In this document: in pieces, positions 19,637-28,281 of the stretch
Position numbering within the stretch: position 1 is the stretch's first letter
Layout: each line of letters opens with the position of its first letter
Source of the DNA: Pigoraptor chileana
Lineage: Eukaryota > Opisthokonta > Filasterea
Reading direction: 5' to 3'
DNA length: 28,281 nucleotides
Assembly: GCA_943704495.1 (NCBI GenBank)
Contig: CALSCR010004150.1
Span: forward strand, 1 to 28,281
The notes under the pieces: model-generated
The model's database searches: none
What the model saw: the letters and a program-made list of their open reading frames with translations, nothing else
Told to the model about the DNA's origin: nothing
Made by a program: the position numbers and the translations under genes

Positions 19637-21522
19637 TTAGGCACCACTGCCGGCTTGGCTACCCGCCCACCAGCCCACGCTCGTCTCCTGCTTGATTTCA
19701 CTTATCAGCGCAAAGTAATCGAACGGATCAAGGCCCAGCCATATTATCAGCGACCGCGCCATCTGCCGCACAGCTGCAGGATCTTCCGGGAGCAAGTCCA
19801 CTGCCATTTCCTTGCCGTTTCTGCCCGCCGCACTGCTCGTGAACGGCGCACGCAGCGATGCGAGCTCGGGTTGGGAGGGAAGCCACGAATTGTCGTACGC
19901 GTGCGCAGACGCCCATACTTTGGCGACAACGGCACGACACATGTTGATAGCCAAGCGCAGCGTCCTTGGTGGCAATAGGTCAAATGCACGAAATTCGACC
20001 GTGCCCGTCGGCGAAAACGCAGTGGAGAGACGGAGCAGACGGCTGAGATTGAGGCTGTGGTACTTCCACGCTCTCTTTACATAGTAGTCCGCCTCGTTCC
20101 ATCGGCGAGTGGCATTTGCGTCGTTTGCGTCGTTGCCCTCAGTCCCTATCGCCGCCCCTATCGCCGCCGTTGTTCTGTTGACTCGAACAATGGACAGCAT
20201 ATTGCTGCGCAGCCGCACGTGGCGCAGTTCCTGGGGAAGAAACCGGTCAAACATGGACTCGAGCTGAGCCACAGTGATGCGCGGGGGTCTGCACCGGCGC
20301 GACGGCCTTTTCACATGCCAGCACACTTCCTTAGCCATATTTTTGAGAAGACGCGGGTGAACCTCCCCAATCGATGCGGAAAAGAAGTTGAGCGAGCCGT
20401 TGTTGTGCCGCGTGCCGAACATTCTCCGTATCAGCGGCTCTATTCGCTCCTGGAGCAGAATGAGACGCACAATGAGGTAGGCTGGCGCCAGTTGCTTCAA
20501 GCGCTTCCGCTGCCCTCGAAAAAGACATCCTCCATCCACGTGCACATGCGTCGCGGACTTGTAGCCCGCGCTCAGCCCTGACTGCCAGAGGGCGGCTGTG
20601 ACCATCTCTGCCGTGCGCGAATTGTGGAGTGGCGGTGAAACCACCTCAAACCCAGAATACATCCACTGGCCGACAGACTCTGAAGAGACCTTCCAAGTAC
20701 CGCCGCCTCCGGGATCGGTCCAAAGTGCCGTGCGGAGCTACGAGATTTGTTCGTGGAATTATTAGCAGAGTTAAAAAAATCTAACACAACACGTGAAGTA
20801 AACCGGACGCAGATATTCAGTCAGTGACTTCGGCGATATGTTCCATATGGACATCACAAAAAGACAGAACCGAAAGAACGCTCAGTATATACACACCAAA
20901 CACGAATCGGTGATTTGAGATTGATGTCGAGTCGAAACACTCACATTGATGACCTTTAGATGTCCGTTCCGCAGCGGCCTTGTGATCGGATGGAATTCGT
21001 GTGTGATGTTTGAGTTGTGCTCGTAAGGAGCCACAATCGATTGTACGAGGCCGAGAACATGTTCGTATGCCTCCGACGGAACGGTGTTTACATGTCGAAA
21101 CATTGGCATGGTTGCGAGCGTCGTTTCGTTGCTATCGAATTCCATCTCAAACCCAAACTTAAGGCGCCAACCTGCATACACATTGTGTGCCATTTGAGTT
21201 GAGTTAGTGAACAGTTTCTCGATGAGGCACATAAACGGCACGTGCAATAATGCATGTTCTTACCTGGAAAGCGAGATTGCACGGTCATATCGACACCATT
21301 GCCCGTACTTCCCTCGACATCGCGCCGCTTGGAATAGACTGTGGGTGAATCAACGGCATTTCCCGACAGTACGAAATATAAAAAGGTAGGACTTGGGACG
21401 CCGTCCATCCAAACTACGACCAAGACCGAGCATGCGGCAACAATAGCTATGAACAGGAGGCATTTCGCTGCCTTTTCGTTGCAGTTGCCGTTGTCTTGAT
21501 GCGGAGTACTTTTGCTTGACAT
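19637..21522 (-). CDS. Membrane-anchored amidoligase (Amidoligase_2 type, ATP-dependent amide ligase)
   Basis: Three exons, 21522-21264, 21171-20945 and 20737-19637, give 528 residues. Splice sites are excellent (CAG|GTAAGA, AAT|GTGAGT; acceptors TATGCAG and CTCGTAG) and phases match. Residues 1-20 are polar with Lys (K4, K17, K20), 20-39 form one transmembrane helix, and no second helix follows. Amidoligase_2 landmarks: KFGFEMEF at about 91-98 (strand 1 with paired Glu), TDPGGGGTWKVSSE at about 169-182, FEVVSPPL at 192-199, HVHVD at 226-230, RHNNGSLNF near 272-280, KYHSLN at 387-392 and GTVEFR at 407-412. These Glu, His and Asn/Arg positions are the presumed Mg-ATP and substrate ligands. Family knowledge: COOH-NH2 ligases related to glutamine synthetase and GCS make isopeptide or peptide-like amide bonds; most are uncharacterised. 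By the positive-inside rule the catalytic part would face the lumen or cell exterior, unusual for an ATP-using ligase. Substrate unknown. Divergent from the LARP gene. Confidence 0.87.
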
Positions 21523-22154
21523 TGCTGCAATGCACTCAGTGTTGGTGTGCGTGCGGCCAGCAATGAAATCGGCGCCGGACGCCCGGCTTTCGGGAGTCGG
21601 CCCAGCTCTGCCGCGACCGAAGTCAAACTGTCCGTGGCAACGGTATCCTCAGGCGGTCTGGTGACCGGATTCACGCATATTCAAGGAAGGCAACCTCCGA
21701 ATGCAGGTGCACGGCGAGAACCTACAGGACAGCACGCCATCGACAGTTGCCTACACTGACGTCCACGCAAATCCTCTTCAAGCAATGAAGCCACCCATTC
21801 CCCGACCCCTGATACGCCATGTACAGTAAAAAACAAAAAGCCGCTCTGAAAGATTGTACCGAGGACGATGCCTTGCTACAGTAGTAGTGCATGTGCAGCC
21901 CGCAGTAGTGACAGGCAGCCGTCTGCTACTCTCAGTGGTGGACCGTGCACTGAGCACTGGGGATTGGGCTGTTTTTGTCCCTTTTCGCAGGGGTTCCCCT
22001 AGGGAGCATGCGGCCGGCTGCGACAGGCCCATTAATAGGCACACAAATGAAATCCTGCGGTACTGAAGCCCCATAGTACAGATACGGATAAGTAAGGATG
22101 GTGGATGGCGGATGGGACACGAATGTGAGCGAGTAGCAGCTAATCACGCCGCCG

Positions 22155-22178
22155 CACGTGGTGTGTGTCACGTGATTT
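22155..22178. promoter_or_regulatory. CACGTG doublet (second copy of the shared motif)
   Basis: CACGTG at 22155-22160 and 22169-22174, 14 bp start to start, within the amidoligase/LARP divergent promoter. The 12-mer GTCACGTGATTT (22167-22178) is identical to the one at 14049-14060. Confidence 0.45.
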
Positions 22179-22200
22179 TTGTCAGACGGTTGCGGTTACC

Positions 22201-22446
22201 CTAGTTCCACTTTGGAATTAATGACGTCAATACAGTGACGGCATCATGATGAGGTTTTTTATAGGCCCGTCTGCGACGGATATAAGACGTCATTACTGGC
22301 TCTGTGGAATGCGGAAGGCCGTTTTTGAGTTTGCAGTCCGCCGGCGACGAACGGGTTGAGAGGTACTCTGCATCCGCGCGAGGAATTTGGGCCACTTCGA
22401 CCTCCGGCGATTGTAACTGTCGCAATTCAGCATATGCATTTTGCAT
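22201..22446 (-). CDS. Possible small ORF of 81 codons, unknown
   Basis: ATG at 22446 to TAG at 22201 encodes a charged product beginning MQNAYAELRQLQSPEVEVAQ and containing IRRRRAYKKPHHDAV, with fairly even codon use. It lies within the divergent promoter region, has no recognised motif, and overlaps a plus-strand open frame of similar length. It could be a small gene, a 5' UTR frame of the amidoligase, or chance. Confidence 0.2.
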   Translation of the reverse strand: MQNAYAELRQLQSPEVEVAQIPRADAEYLSTRSSPADCKLKNGLPHSTEPVMTSYIRRRRAYKKPHHDAVTVLTSLIPKWN

Positions 22447-22732
22447 TCACCAACAGAGAGTTGCTTCGACTTCCCCATTGAAGGCATCGCATGTGACACT
22501 GATGTTTACCCCTCTGCATCTTGTTCTCTGCTGATTATTAAGAAGTGGGAGCTGTCTGACCGTTTGATCACATGTGCTGTTGACGCCCCGCACTAAGTTG
22601 CTCCCACTAAGTACGGCATTACTCAACGAACCGTTGTGAATAACTCCGAATGGCGCGGTGAATAAATCGATTTTAGATCACCTGTAGCGCACGAACAACT
22701 GCTCTGTATCGTGGAATCGGGCAAAGTAGGCC

Positions 22733-23862
22733 ATGGATGTCGAAACGCCGCCAACGGACGGTGCGTTTCTGTTCGTGTTTGCGTGCTGCCGTACATCGGC
22801 GTCTGTGTGTGCTGATCTAATTTGACATGGTGGTACTCTGTAATGTAAATTTCATTACTACTAACGCAGCCACCGCGGCGGAAGTTGGATCCGGCGTCGT
22901 TGTGAATGGCGCGCTTTTGGATCTAATCGAGGGGCTTTTCAACGGCAATAACCCAGTACTTGACGCGTTTCTACGTGGGTATTATAACTACATAGCGATG
23001 ACTTAGTATAGCATCCCCCGTCGCTCTTCCGTGCCATTTCGGCTGATCATGTGTTCGTCCCAATGTTCACAGGATCGGAAATGGACTCTGAATCGTACGT
23101 TGACGTTTCGCTTGTGGCGAATCTGAAGAATGTAAAGCAGATTACTGCGGACGTTGCGCAGGTCGTGGCGGCAATGCGCGCGTCTCGCGAACTGGAAGTT
23201 GATGGGGATGGCCGTCGTGTAAGACACAGAAAGTGCGTCGACAGTGATGCAAGAGGGGCGGATCAAACTGCAGTAGCGTCAGCCGCGATCTTGGCTGAAA
23301 ACGCAGCAATGGGCCATTTAACGAAGACTCTGCCGTCGTCTGCCTCGTCGCTGTCTCTTGGCGGCGCTGGTTCATCACGAACGCGAAATCGCAATCGGAG
23401 CGCGTCCGCGTCGACACACCAACAACAACACCAAAAGCAACAGCCGCAGAACGGAATGGTGAAGAATCGAACGACGGTTGTGTTGAGGGATGTGCCTTCA
23501 ACCACTCTGCCGTCGGTAAGTGGCGTGGATATGGGGGTAGTTGTGCGTTTGAGGGAAAGGGAGTGTGTACATGCATGTAAATACTTAATTTGTCGCGCCG
23601 AGCATGTCTATGTATGGCTTTAGCTGACTAGCGAAGACACACAGGCCTGACAGGCTCCCTCTCTCTCTGTCCAGTTGTGGAGTCCATGGGCACAGGGCCT
23701 AAGACACTGACTTGAATCCCACATCTCTCAGTCCAGTACGACGTCCATAATTCATTCATGCCACCAATTGTCTATCACAGGCCTCACAGCCAACACTTTC
23801 ACCGTTGATATATATATATCTATATCTATATAATATTGATAGTTTCCTTGACTGACCCGCCG

Positions 23863-23895
<33 letters not shown>

Positions 23896-26739
23896 GCATC
23901 CACTGCGTCTTCAACACACAGGCAATCCAAGGACTCTTCGACAACACTCCGCTGAGGAACGCCGTGACTGACCTCCACTTTGGCAGTGGTGACAGCTGGC
24001 TTGTTGTGTTTGACACGGAAGCATCCGCAGCCGCCGCACTCGATCACGTGCGCTCGTGCTCCCTTGCCGGCCGTCCAGTCAGTGCGTTCATCCGGGGCGC
24101 CGATTCGTCCTTAGCGGCAAGTCACAGCGGGGGGTGAGTGGAGGGTAAATGTCGTATGATTGTGTGCGTGTTGTGTGTGTGATTTCACGTGGCTGTGTTC
24201 GTGGCATTGGTGGGGGTGGGGGCGGATTGGGGCATGTATTTCGTTGATTTGGTCTCAGTTGTCGTTTGCGTGCGATGGGTCTTGTGAGTGAAGGGTTCGA
24301 TTTGTTTATTGTGCGTGCGGCGTGTGTATGTGTGTGTTTATTGAGCTCCCAAAGTGCAATATCCGCTCACACCGACGTATTCTTGTCTTTAGGTCACGTG
24401 GCGTCTTCTACCCCGGAGGCGGCGAGGCGAGGGTATCATCTAGTCTTCCACCGCAGGGCTTTCGCGGCGGCCGCTTGAACCAAAGTTGCAATGGAAGCTT
24501 CAATGCGGGCAGTCACCATCACGGGGCGTCGGCGGGTAACCAAAGTAACCTCGGAAGGAATGCGCGTGATGTCCAACGCCGCGGAAATGCGCCGGGACTG
24601 CCTGCATCATCTTCTGCGTCGTCGGCTGGTACGTGGACCAAACAGCAATATTCGGATACGCATACACACCAGCGAGATGTCTCCGGAAGGCATTCGGCGG
24701 GCGGATACCGCAACGGTGAGCATAAGTCTTGACTCTTCGATGTTGCTGAATTGGTCGTACTCCTTCTAGACGTTGTTGGGGCAACTTGGTTTGATTGCAA
24801 CATTGGGGGAGGATATGGAAAATTTGCTTGCTAGATGGCTTGCTCATCGTGTTTGGATAAAGGGGAGGTGGACGCGTCGGTGAGAGCAGTGGATTAATGC
24901 AGTGGATTAATGTAACGCTGTCCCGTCGGCTTTTGCCGATTGCTCTCCAACAAACAACAGACAACGAAGCTCAGCGAATGCATACGTCGGATAAGCTGAA
25001 TCCGGGTGCCGACGTCGACCTCAACGCCACGTGGCCGCCCCCGGGCATGTCCCCGCAGAAGGGCACCGAGGGACAGAAACACAGCAGGCGCACTGGCGCT
25101 GCGGAGTCAAGGACTGAGGATGTCTTGCGGCGTGGAGAAGGTGTGTTTTGGCGTGCTTTGTTACTCTGCACATCTTTTGTATACAATCGCAATAACATCT
25201 TCTGTATACAATCATAATTTTGGCAACTGCTGCAATCAAAATTGACTAATCCGGCATTCTCTCTCGTCGATTTCTCCTAAATCGTTCGTCTCCTTCCTTC
25301 CCTTACCAAATGTGCGCAGAGCAATCCGACTCGGGCCGTCAATCAAGGCCACCAAGTAGGCCTGTCCAGTCTTCCGCCAGACCGGTGACCGTCGCAGATA
25401 CACCATCTCACGACACTTTCACCAACAGCAACGCCAAACCCATGCCCACAACAGCAACAATTCACAAGTACAGTCCCGAGGAACTGTTGGAAATTTACGC
25501 CAAAATGTCTCTCGATCAGGAGCCGTCGTCTGATTTTTACAATGGCGAGGATGACGGGAGTAATTGCGGCACCGGAAGTGAACGTGATTCCCCAGAACCG
25601 CGCTCATATGCACAGGAGCGGGAGGCAGAGCACGCGACGCATGCACGCACGCAAAAGAAGACTGGAACTGTTGAGGGTGCGTCGTCATCCGCCGGCGTGG
25701 TGCGTGGAAAGGATGTTGACGCAGGGAAGCCGCGCATGCACAAGGGCTCGCGGAGTAGCTCTGACCTCCTCTCAAAGTCTTCCAATCGCACGGGCGTCGA
25801 CGTTCCCCCGCGACCGCATTCACAACAGAAGATGGCGCCGGTGCACATTGTTGTGTCTGGTGCAGACAGCGCGGCGGATGAGGATGGAGAAGACACGGAC
25901 GACTTTGATGGCGAGGCTCGCGTGGGTGGTGGGCGGCTGGTAAGTAGGCCGGACAGCCGCGAGTCTGATAGCAGGGAGGAGGGGGACGACGAAGTGGGGC
26001 CGGATGGAAAGAAGAAAAGGCGGGCGGGAAAGTCGCGAAGTGGATCGCGGCGGCACAGAATGAAGCGCAAGCCATCGGCAGCGCACATGGATGCGGTGAA
26101 GGAGCGGCTGTTGAAGGATCAGACGGTGTGTGCCTCTGTGGCGCAGTCGTGTGGTGTGGTATGGTGTTGCGTGTATCTCTGTACGTTGAGCTGAGTATTA
26201 ATGGCAGTGCAACATCTTTCTTAATTCTAACCATATCCATACATATACGCAAACACGCACACACACGCTAACTCTCATTGATATCTTCTCCGCAGGCACT
26301 AAACGCACGGTCGCCAAATTCGCGCCAATTGAGCTCGGGTCTCTCGGCCACATTCCATTCTGGGCTTGCCGCAACCTTCCACGGCGGCATGGCCTGGCCG
26401 TCGAGAGAAGGTGCCACGAGCACTCGCGAAGAGCTGTCTGGCAGTGATGATGCCATCAACAAGAACAAAAACGGGAAATCGGTTGGCGATGCTCTCTCGG
26501 GCGTCACAGCGTCTTCCAAAGACATGCACACAAAGCAGGGGCATACGCAACATGTGCCAGCGACGTCGGCGGCCGCACGTGGTGTGGGACATCCCGGGCG
26601 CCAGATGCCGGTGACGGGACTGGAGCTCTTCAAGTCGGCTGTCGATGGCAGCGACCCGGATATATACGACTACGACAGTGCAAGCAGCGACGGCGGCGCA
26701 TACGAGGCAGAGGACGACAGACTGAACATGACCATGTGA
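22733..26739 (+). CDS. LARP4-type La-related RNA-binding protein with an eIF4E-binding motif
   Basis: Eight exons: 22733-22760, 22870-22974, 23073-23515, 23922-24133, 24393-24715, 24961-25140, 25320-26125 and 26296-26739. All phases match and give 846 residues. Start ATG is in context GGCCATGG. A La motif spans about 25-100 (LDLIEGLFNGNN, then FLRSEMDSESYVDVSLVAN, then ITADVAQVVAAMRASRELEV), closely tracking LARP4 (YLxSQMDSDQFVP...). An RRM follows at about 178-262 (TVVLRDVPSTTLPSAIQGLF ... SWLVVFDTE ... GRPVSAFIRG), matching LARP4's ILREIPETTPIEEVKGLF and GKPIMARIK. The aromatic/Gln pocket of the La motif (Q, Y, Y) reads L28, G31, L32, so poly(U)-type RNA binding is probably altered, as in LARP4. 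The tail is disordered: RGG-like Gly/Arg, Ser and acidic stretches, a basic KKKRRAGKSRSGSRRHRMKR-type segment near the end of exon 7, and HKYSPEELLEI at 479-489. Family knowledge: LARP4 binds poly(A) and PABP and stabilises mRNA in the cytoplasm. Confidence 0.88.
23807..23894. repeat. (TA)n tract and (CA)n microsatellite in LARP intron 3
   Basis: An interrupted TA/TATC stretch at about 23807-23836 and a (CA)n run at about 23864-23894 lie upstream of the exon at 23922. They are the main length-variable parts of this 406-nt intron. Confidence 0.9.
25463..25495 (+). other. Candidate canonical eIF4E-binding motif in the LARP tail
   Basis: Residues 479-489 read HKYSPEELLEI. This fits Y-x4-L-hydrophobic (Y481, L486, L487) and is nearly the same as the motif I recall from 4E-T (HRYTKEELLDI). 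It lies in an otherwise disordered segment, as such motifs do. Confidence 0.65.
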
Positions 26740-27249
26740 AGCGTGCATTGCCTATGTAACACTGAGTGTACGTGCGTGTATTGGCGGACTGGGCCTGTGT
26801 TTGTGTTTTTTTTTTTTACATAGCCGCCGCGGCTGGTGAAATTTGTATATATGCATGTAATTTTATTACAGCAGCTATACCGCCAAAGTTTCTTTTTTGA
26901 AAAGGACATTTGTTCGTTTGCTTTGTGTGCCTATGAGTATGTGCAGGTATTCATACTGAATGTTGGTGAGAGACGCAGCGCGGGTGTAATTTAATTTATG
27001 GAATTTTGTTCTTTTATCGAAAGTTAAAGCTCCGGAGGAATAGCGCGCGCACGCGAAATCAATGTGTGTAATGGGTCGCCGGATAAAAAACAAAAAAAAA
27101 AGTAAAGCGAACGGTATGTGTAGCAACAACTGAAGAGGCCGTTCAGTAAAATATCTGTTGGTTCGTTCCTGCGGATTTTCCTCCACATGATCGCACTCGT
27201 CTGCCTCAAGACCACAACCCCATGCCCATGATGCCCTGTCAGGCTCTCC
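26740..27249. other. Convergent 3' spacer (LARP and methyltransferase genes)
   Basis: Both flanking genes end here, so it consists of two 3' UTRs and little else. It has T/A homopolymers (about 26808-26818 T; 27086-27103 A-rich) and AT-rich DNA. I see no AATAAA at a convincing place and no coding sequence. Confidence 0.6.
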
Positions 27250-28264
27250 TCAGCGGCGTTTGGAAAAGAGGTAGTGCGATACGATCCATTCCTGGCCACC
27301 ACCGTAAGCAAAGCATTCGGCGCATGCGAGGAAGAATAGCCGCCACTGCACAAATGTGGCCAGAGGAGTGCTGCCTCCGTTGCTGCCCTTTGGTGCGCGG
27401 GAAAAGATGTCGATGGTCCGGCTGTAGTTGGCGTCGAGTCGCTGCAACCACGCCTCGCATGTTTTTGCATAGTGCCGTCCGTCCAGGCGCCAGTGCCTGG
27501 CATTGCAGTCCCAAGTAGTAAGTGGAGAGAATGCGGTGTGAGAAGGTTGTGAGTGAGATGGAATGGTTGGTCGAGCGAATATTTTGCGAGAAATGGGTGA
27601 GGTTACGGATGTGAAGAAAAGGGGAGAAAAGGGGATGGTGGATGTACATGTGCAGAGACACACGAACACAAACAGGAGTGGCATCGCTTGTGATCATGGT
27701 AAACAAGTGTTAAAAGAACGCAAAGGCAAATTTTCAATCCGCAACAACCAAAAAGAGTCTGAGACTGCACCTTTCGATGACGAGATCCCGCTGGAAGCGA
27801 TAAAGAAGTGTGTCTGAGGGCATTGTGCCACCCGAGAAAAACGTGTCCGCCATCCAGCTGCCCGCCTCAAAGTGGTAGGGAAGCTCCCTGCACAATGGAA
27901 CGGCGTGGCGAGCATGTATGAGAGACACACAGGCAGAGACGGAGACGGATGTAGATGATTCAAGTCAGTGCCTCAGGCGGAGCCAGAGAGAAAGAGAGGT
28001 TGAAGTCAGAGTCATACGCCTTATGCTTATCGGTTTCATTCGCAATCGTATACACGAGAAGGAGGCACATGCACATGCACGCACAAACCTGTGGGTGAAG
28101 ATGTGAACAAACAACAGTCCGTTGTCTGCAAGCACGTGATTCACGCGACCGAGGAGGGCGTCGTAGTTCTTCATGTGCTCAAACATCTCTATCGACACAA
28201 CTCGCTCAAACTTCTCGTGATTGGCCAGCACAAAGTCGCTCGCGGCAATGTTTGCTGTGATCAC
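27250..28264 (-). CDS. SAM-dependent methyltransferase of the CFA-synthase/coclaurine N-methyltransferase-like family (3' part)
   Basis: The last three exons are visible: 28264-28089, 27887-27771 and 27496-27250, all joined in phase, encoding 179 residues to the TGA. Upstream of 28264 is an acceptor (GCAG) preceded by poly-C, so the 5' exons lie outside the window. The conserved C-terminal half is complete: FERVVSIEMFEHMKNYDALL, then NGLLFVHIFTHRELPYHFE, FFSGGTMPSDTLLYRFQRDL, HWRLDGRHYAKTCEAWLQRL, and finally ECFAYGGGQEWIVSHYLFSK. These match the CFA-synthase-like methyltransferases, the group that includes plant coclaurine N-methyltransferase and many uncharacterised protist and fungal members. 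The glycine-rich SAM motif I is expected in the missing part. The reaction is methyl transfer from SAM, but whether to an amine or a lipid cannot be told. Convergent with the LARP gene. Confidence 0.86.
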
Positions 28265-28268
28265 CTGC

Positions 28269-28281
28269 GGGGGGGGGGGGG
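28269..28281. repeat. Poly-G/poly-C homopolymer at the window edge
   Basis: Thirteen G on the plus strand are a C tract directly in front of the methyltransferase 3' splice site (minus strand CCCCGCAG|GTG). This is the same arrangement as the poly-C in helicase intron 3. Confidence 0.95.

Larger units (their letters stand above)
21523..22732. other. Divergent intergenic region (amidoligase and LARP genes)
   Basis: About 1.2 kb separates the two start codons, so both promoters lie here. It holds a CACGTG doublet at 22155-22174 and a possible 81-codon minus-strand frame (listed separately). Otherwise I see only overlapping short frames and no repeat or RNA gene. Confidence 0.55.

Noticed and set aside
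23051-23623. Reading the frame at 23051-23623 as a self-standing 190-aa gene
   Set aside because: Its ends are intron sequence. The La motif is completed only by joining 22870-22974 upstream, and the RRM only by joining 23922-24133 downstream.
25419-26264. 281-codon minus-strand open frame opposite LARP exon 7
   Set aside because: His/Pro/Arg-rich and antisense to a well-supported, phase-matched exon, so it is a shadow.
1-28281. Transposons, LTR elements or virus-like genes
   Set aside because: No reverse transcriptase, integrase, transposase, capsid or polymerase motifs and no long terminal or inverted repeats were seen on either strand.

Overview
The window is genomic DNA from a unicellular eukaryote. 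Genes are split by short GT-AG introns of roughly 60 to 550 nt, several 3' splice sites are preceded by CTAAC- or CTGAC-like branch sequences, dinucleotide microsatellites are common, and the encoded families are eukaryotic or widespread (TKL-type kinase, LARP4-type La protein, secreted GH3 glycosidase, membrane amidoligase). UGA, UAA and UAG all act as ordinary stops. I cannot name the lineage from sequence alone; a protist (holozoan, amoebozoan, stramenopile or similar) or an early-branching fungus would all fit. The sequence is a draft: there is a 10-N gap in a poly-C run at 16746-16755, and the window ends in a 13-base homopolymer.

Layout, left to right. The minus-strand first exon of a secreted GH3 glycosidase (293-481) reads off the left edge. 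Then comes a very long, apparently intronless minus-strand kinase gene (1031-7198; coiled coil, disordered middle, alpha-solenoid-like part, C-terminal TKL-like kinase). Between 7.2 and 10.1 kb there is little convincing coding: a possible two-exon small gene (7894-8444, +), a possible coding scrap (about 8985-9210, -) and a fragment of a WD40 array with nearly identical 126-nt repeats (about 9391-9790, -). From 13798 to 10157 (-) runs an exon-rich multipass membrane protein that I match from memory to DUF4436. It is transcribed divergently from a four-exon SF2 helicase of the MrfA/Hrq1 type (14666-18319, +).

After a spacer with a broken unidentified coding fragment (18982-19359, -) there is a three-exon membrane-anchored amidoligase (19637-21522, -). 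It is divergent from an eight-exon LARP4-type protein (22733-26739, +) that carries a canonical eIF4E-binding motif in its tail. The 3' three exons of a CFA-synthase/coclaurine N-methyltransferase-like methyltransferase (27250-28264, -) run off the right edge.

I see no operon-like logic and no recognisable transposon, retroelement, CRISPR array, tRNA or rRNA. The two divergent intergenic regions each hold a doublet of CACGTG with the same 12-base core, the only regulatory-looking pattern I can point to. The most novel-looking items are the LARP plus 4E-binding combination, the apparently lumen-facing ATP-dependent amidoligase, the stop-free 3n intron inside the helicase P-loop, and the U12-like donor in the DUF4436-type gene. 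All spliced models here were built by hand from frame continuity, splice consensus and family motifs, without RNA data.
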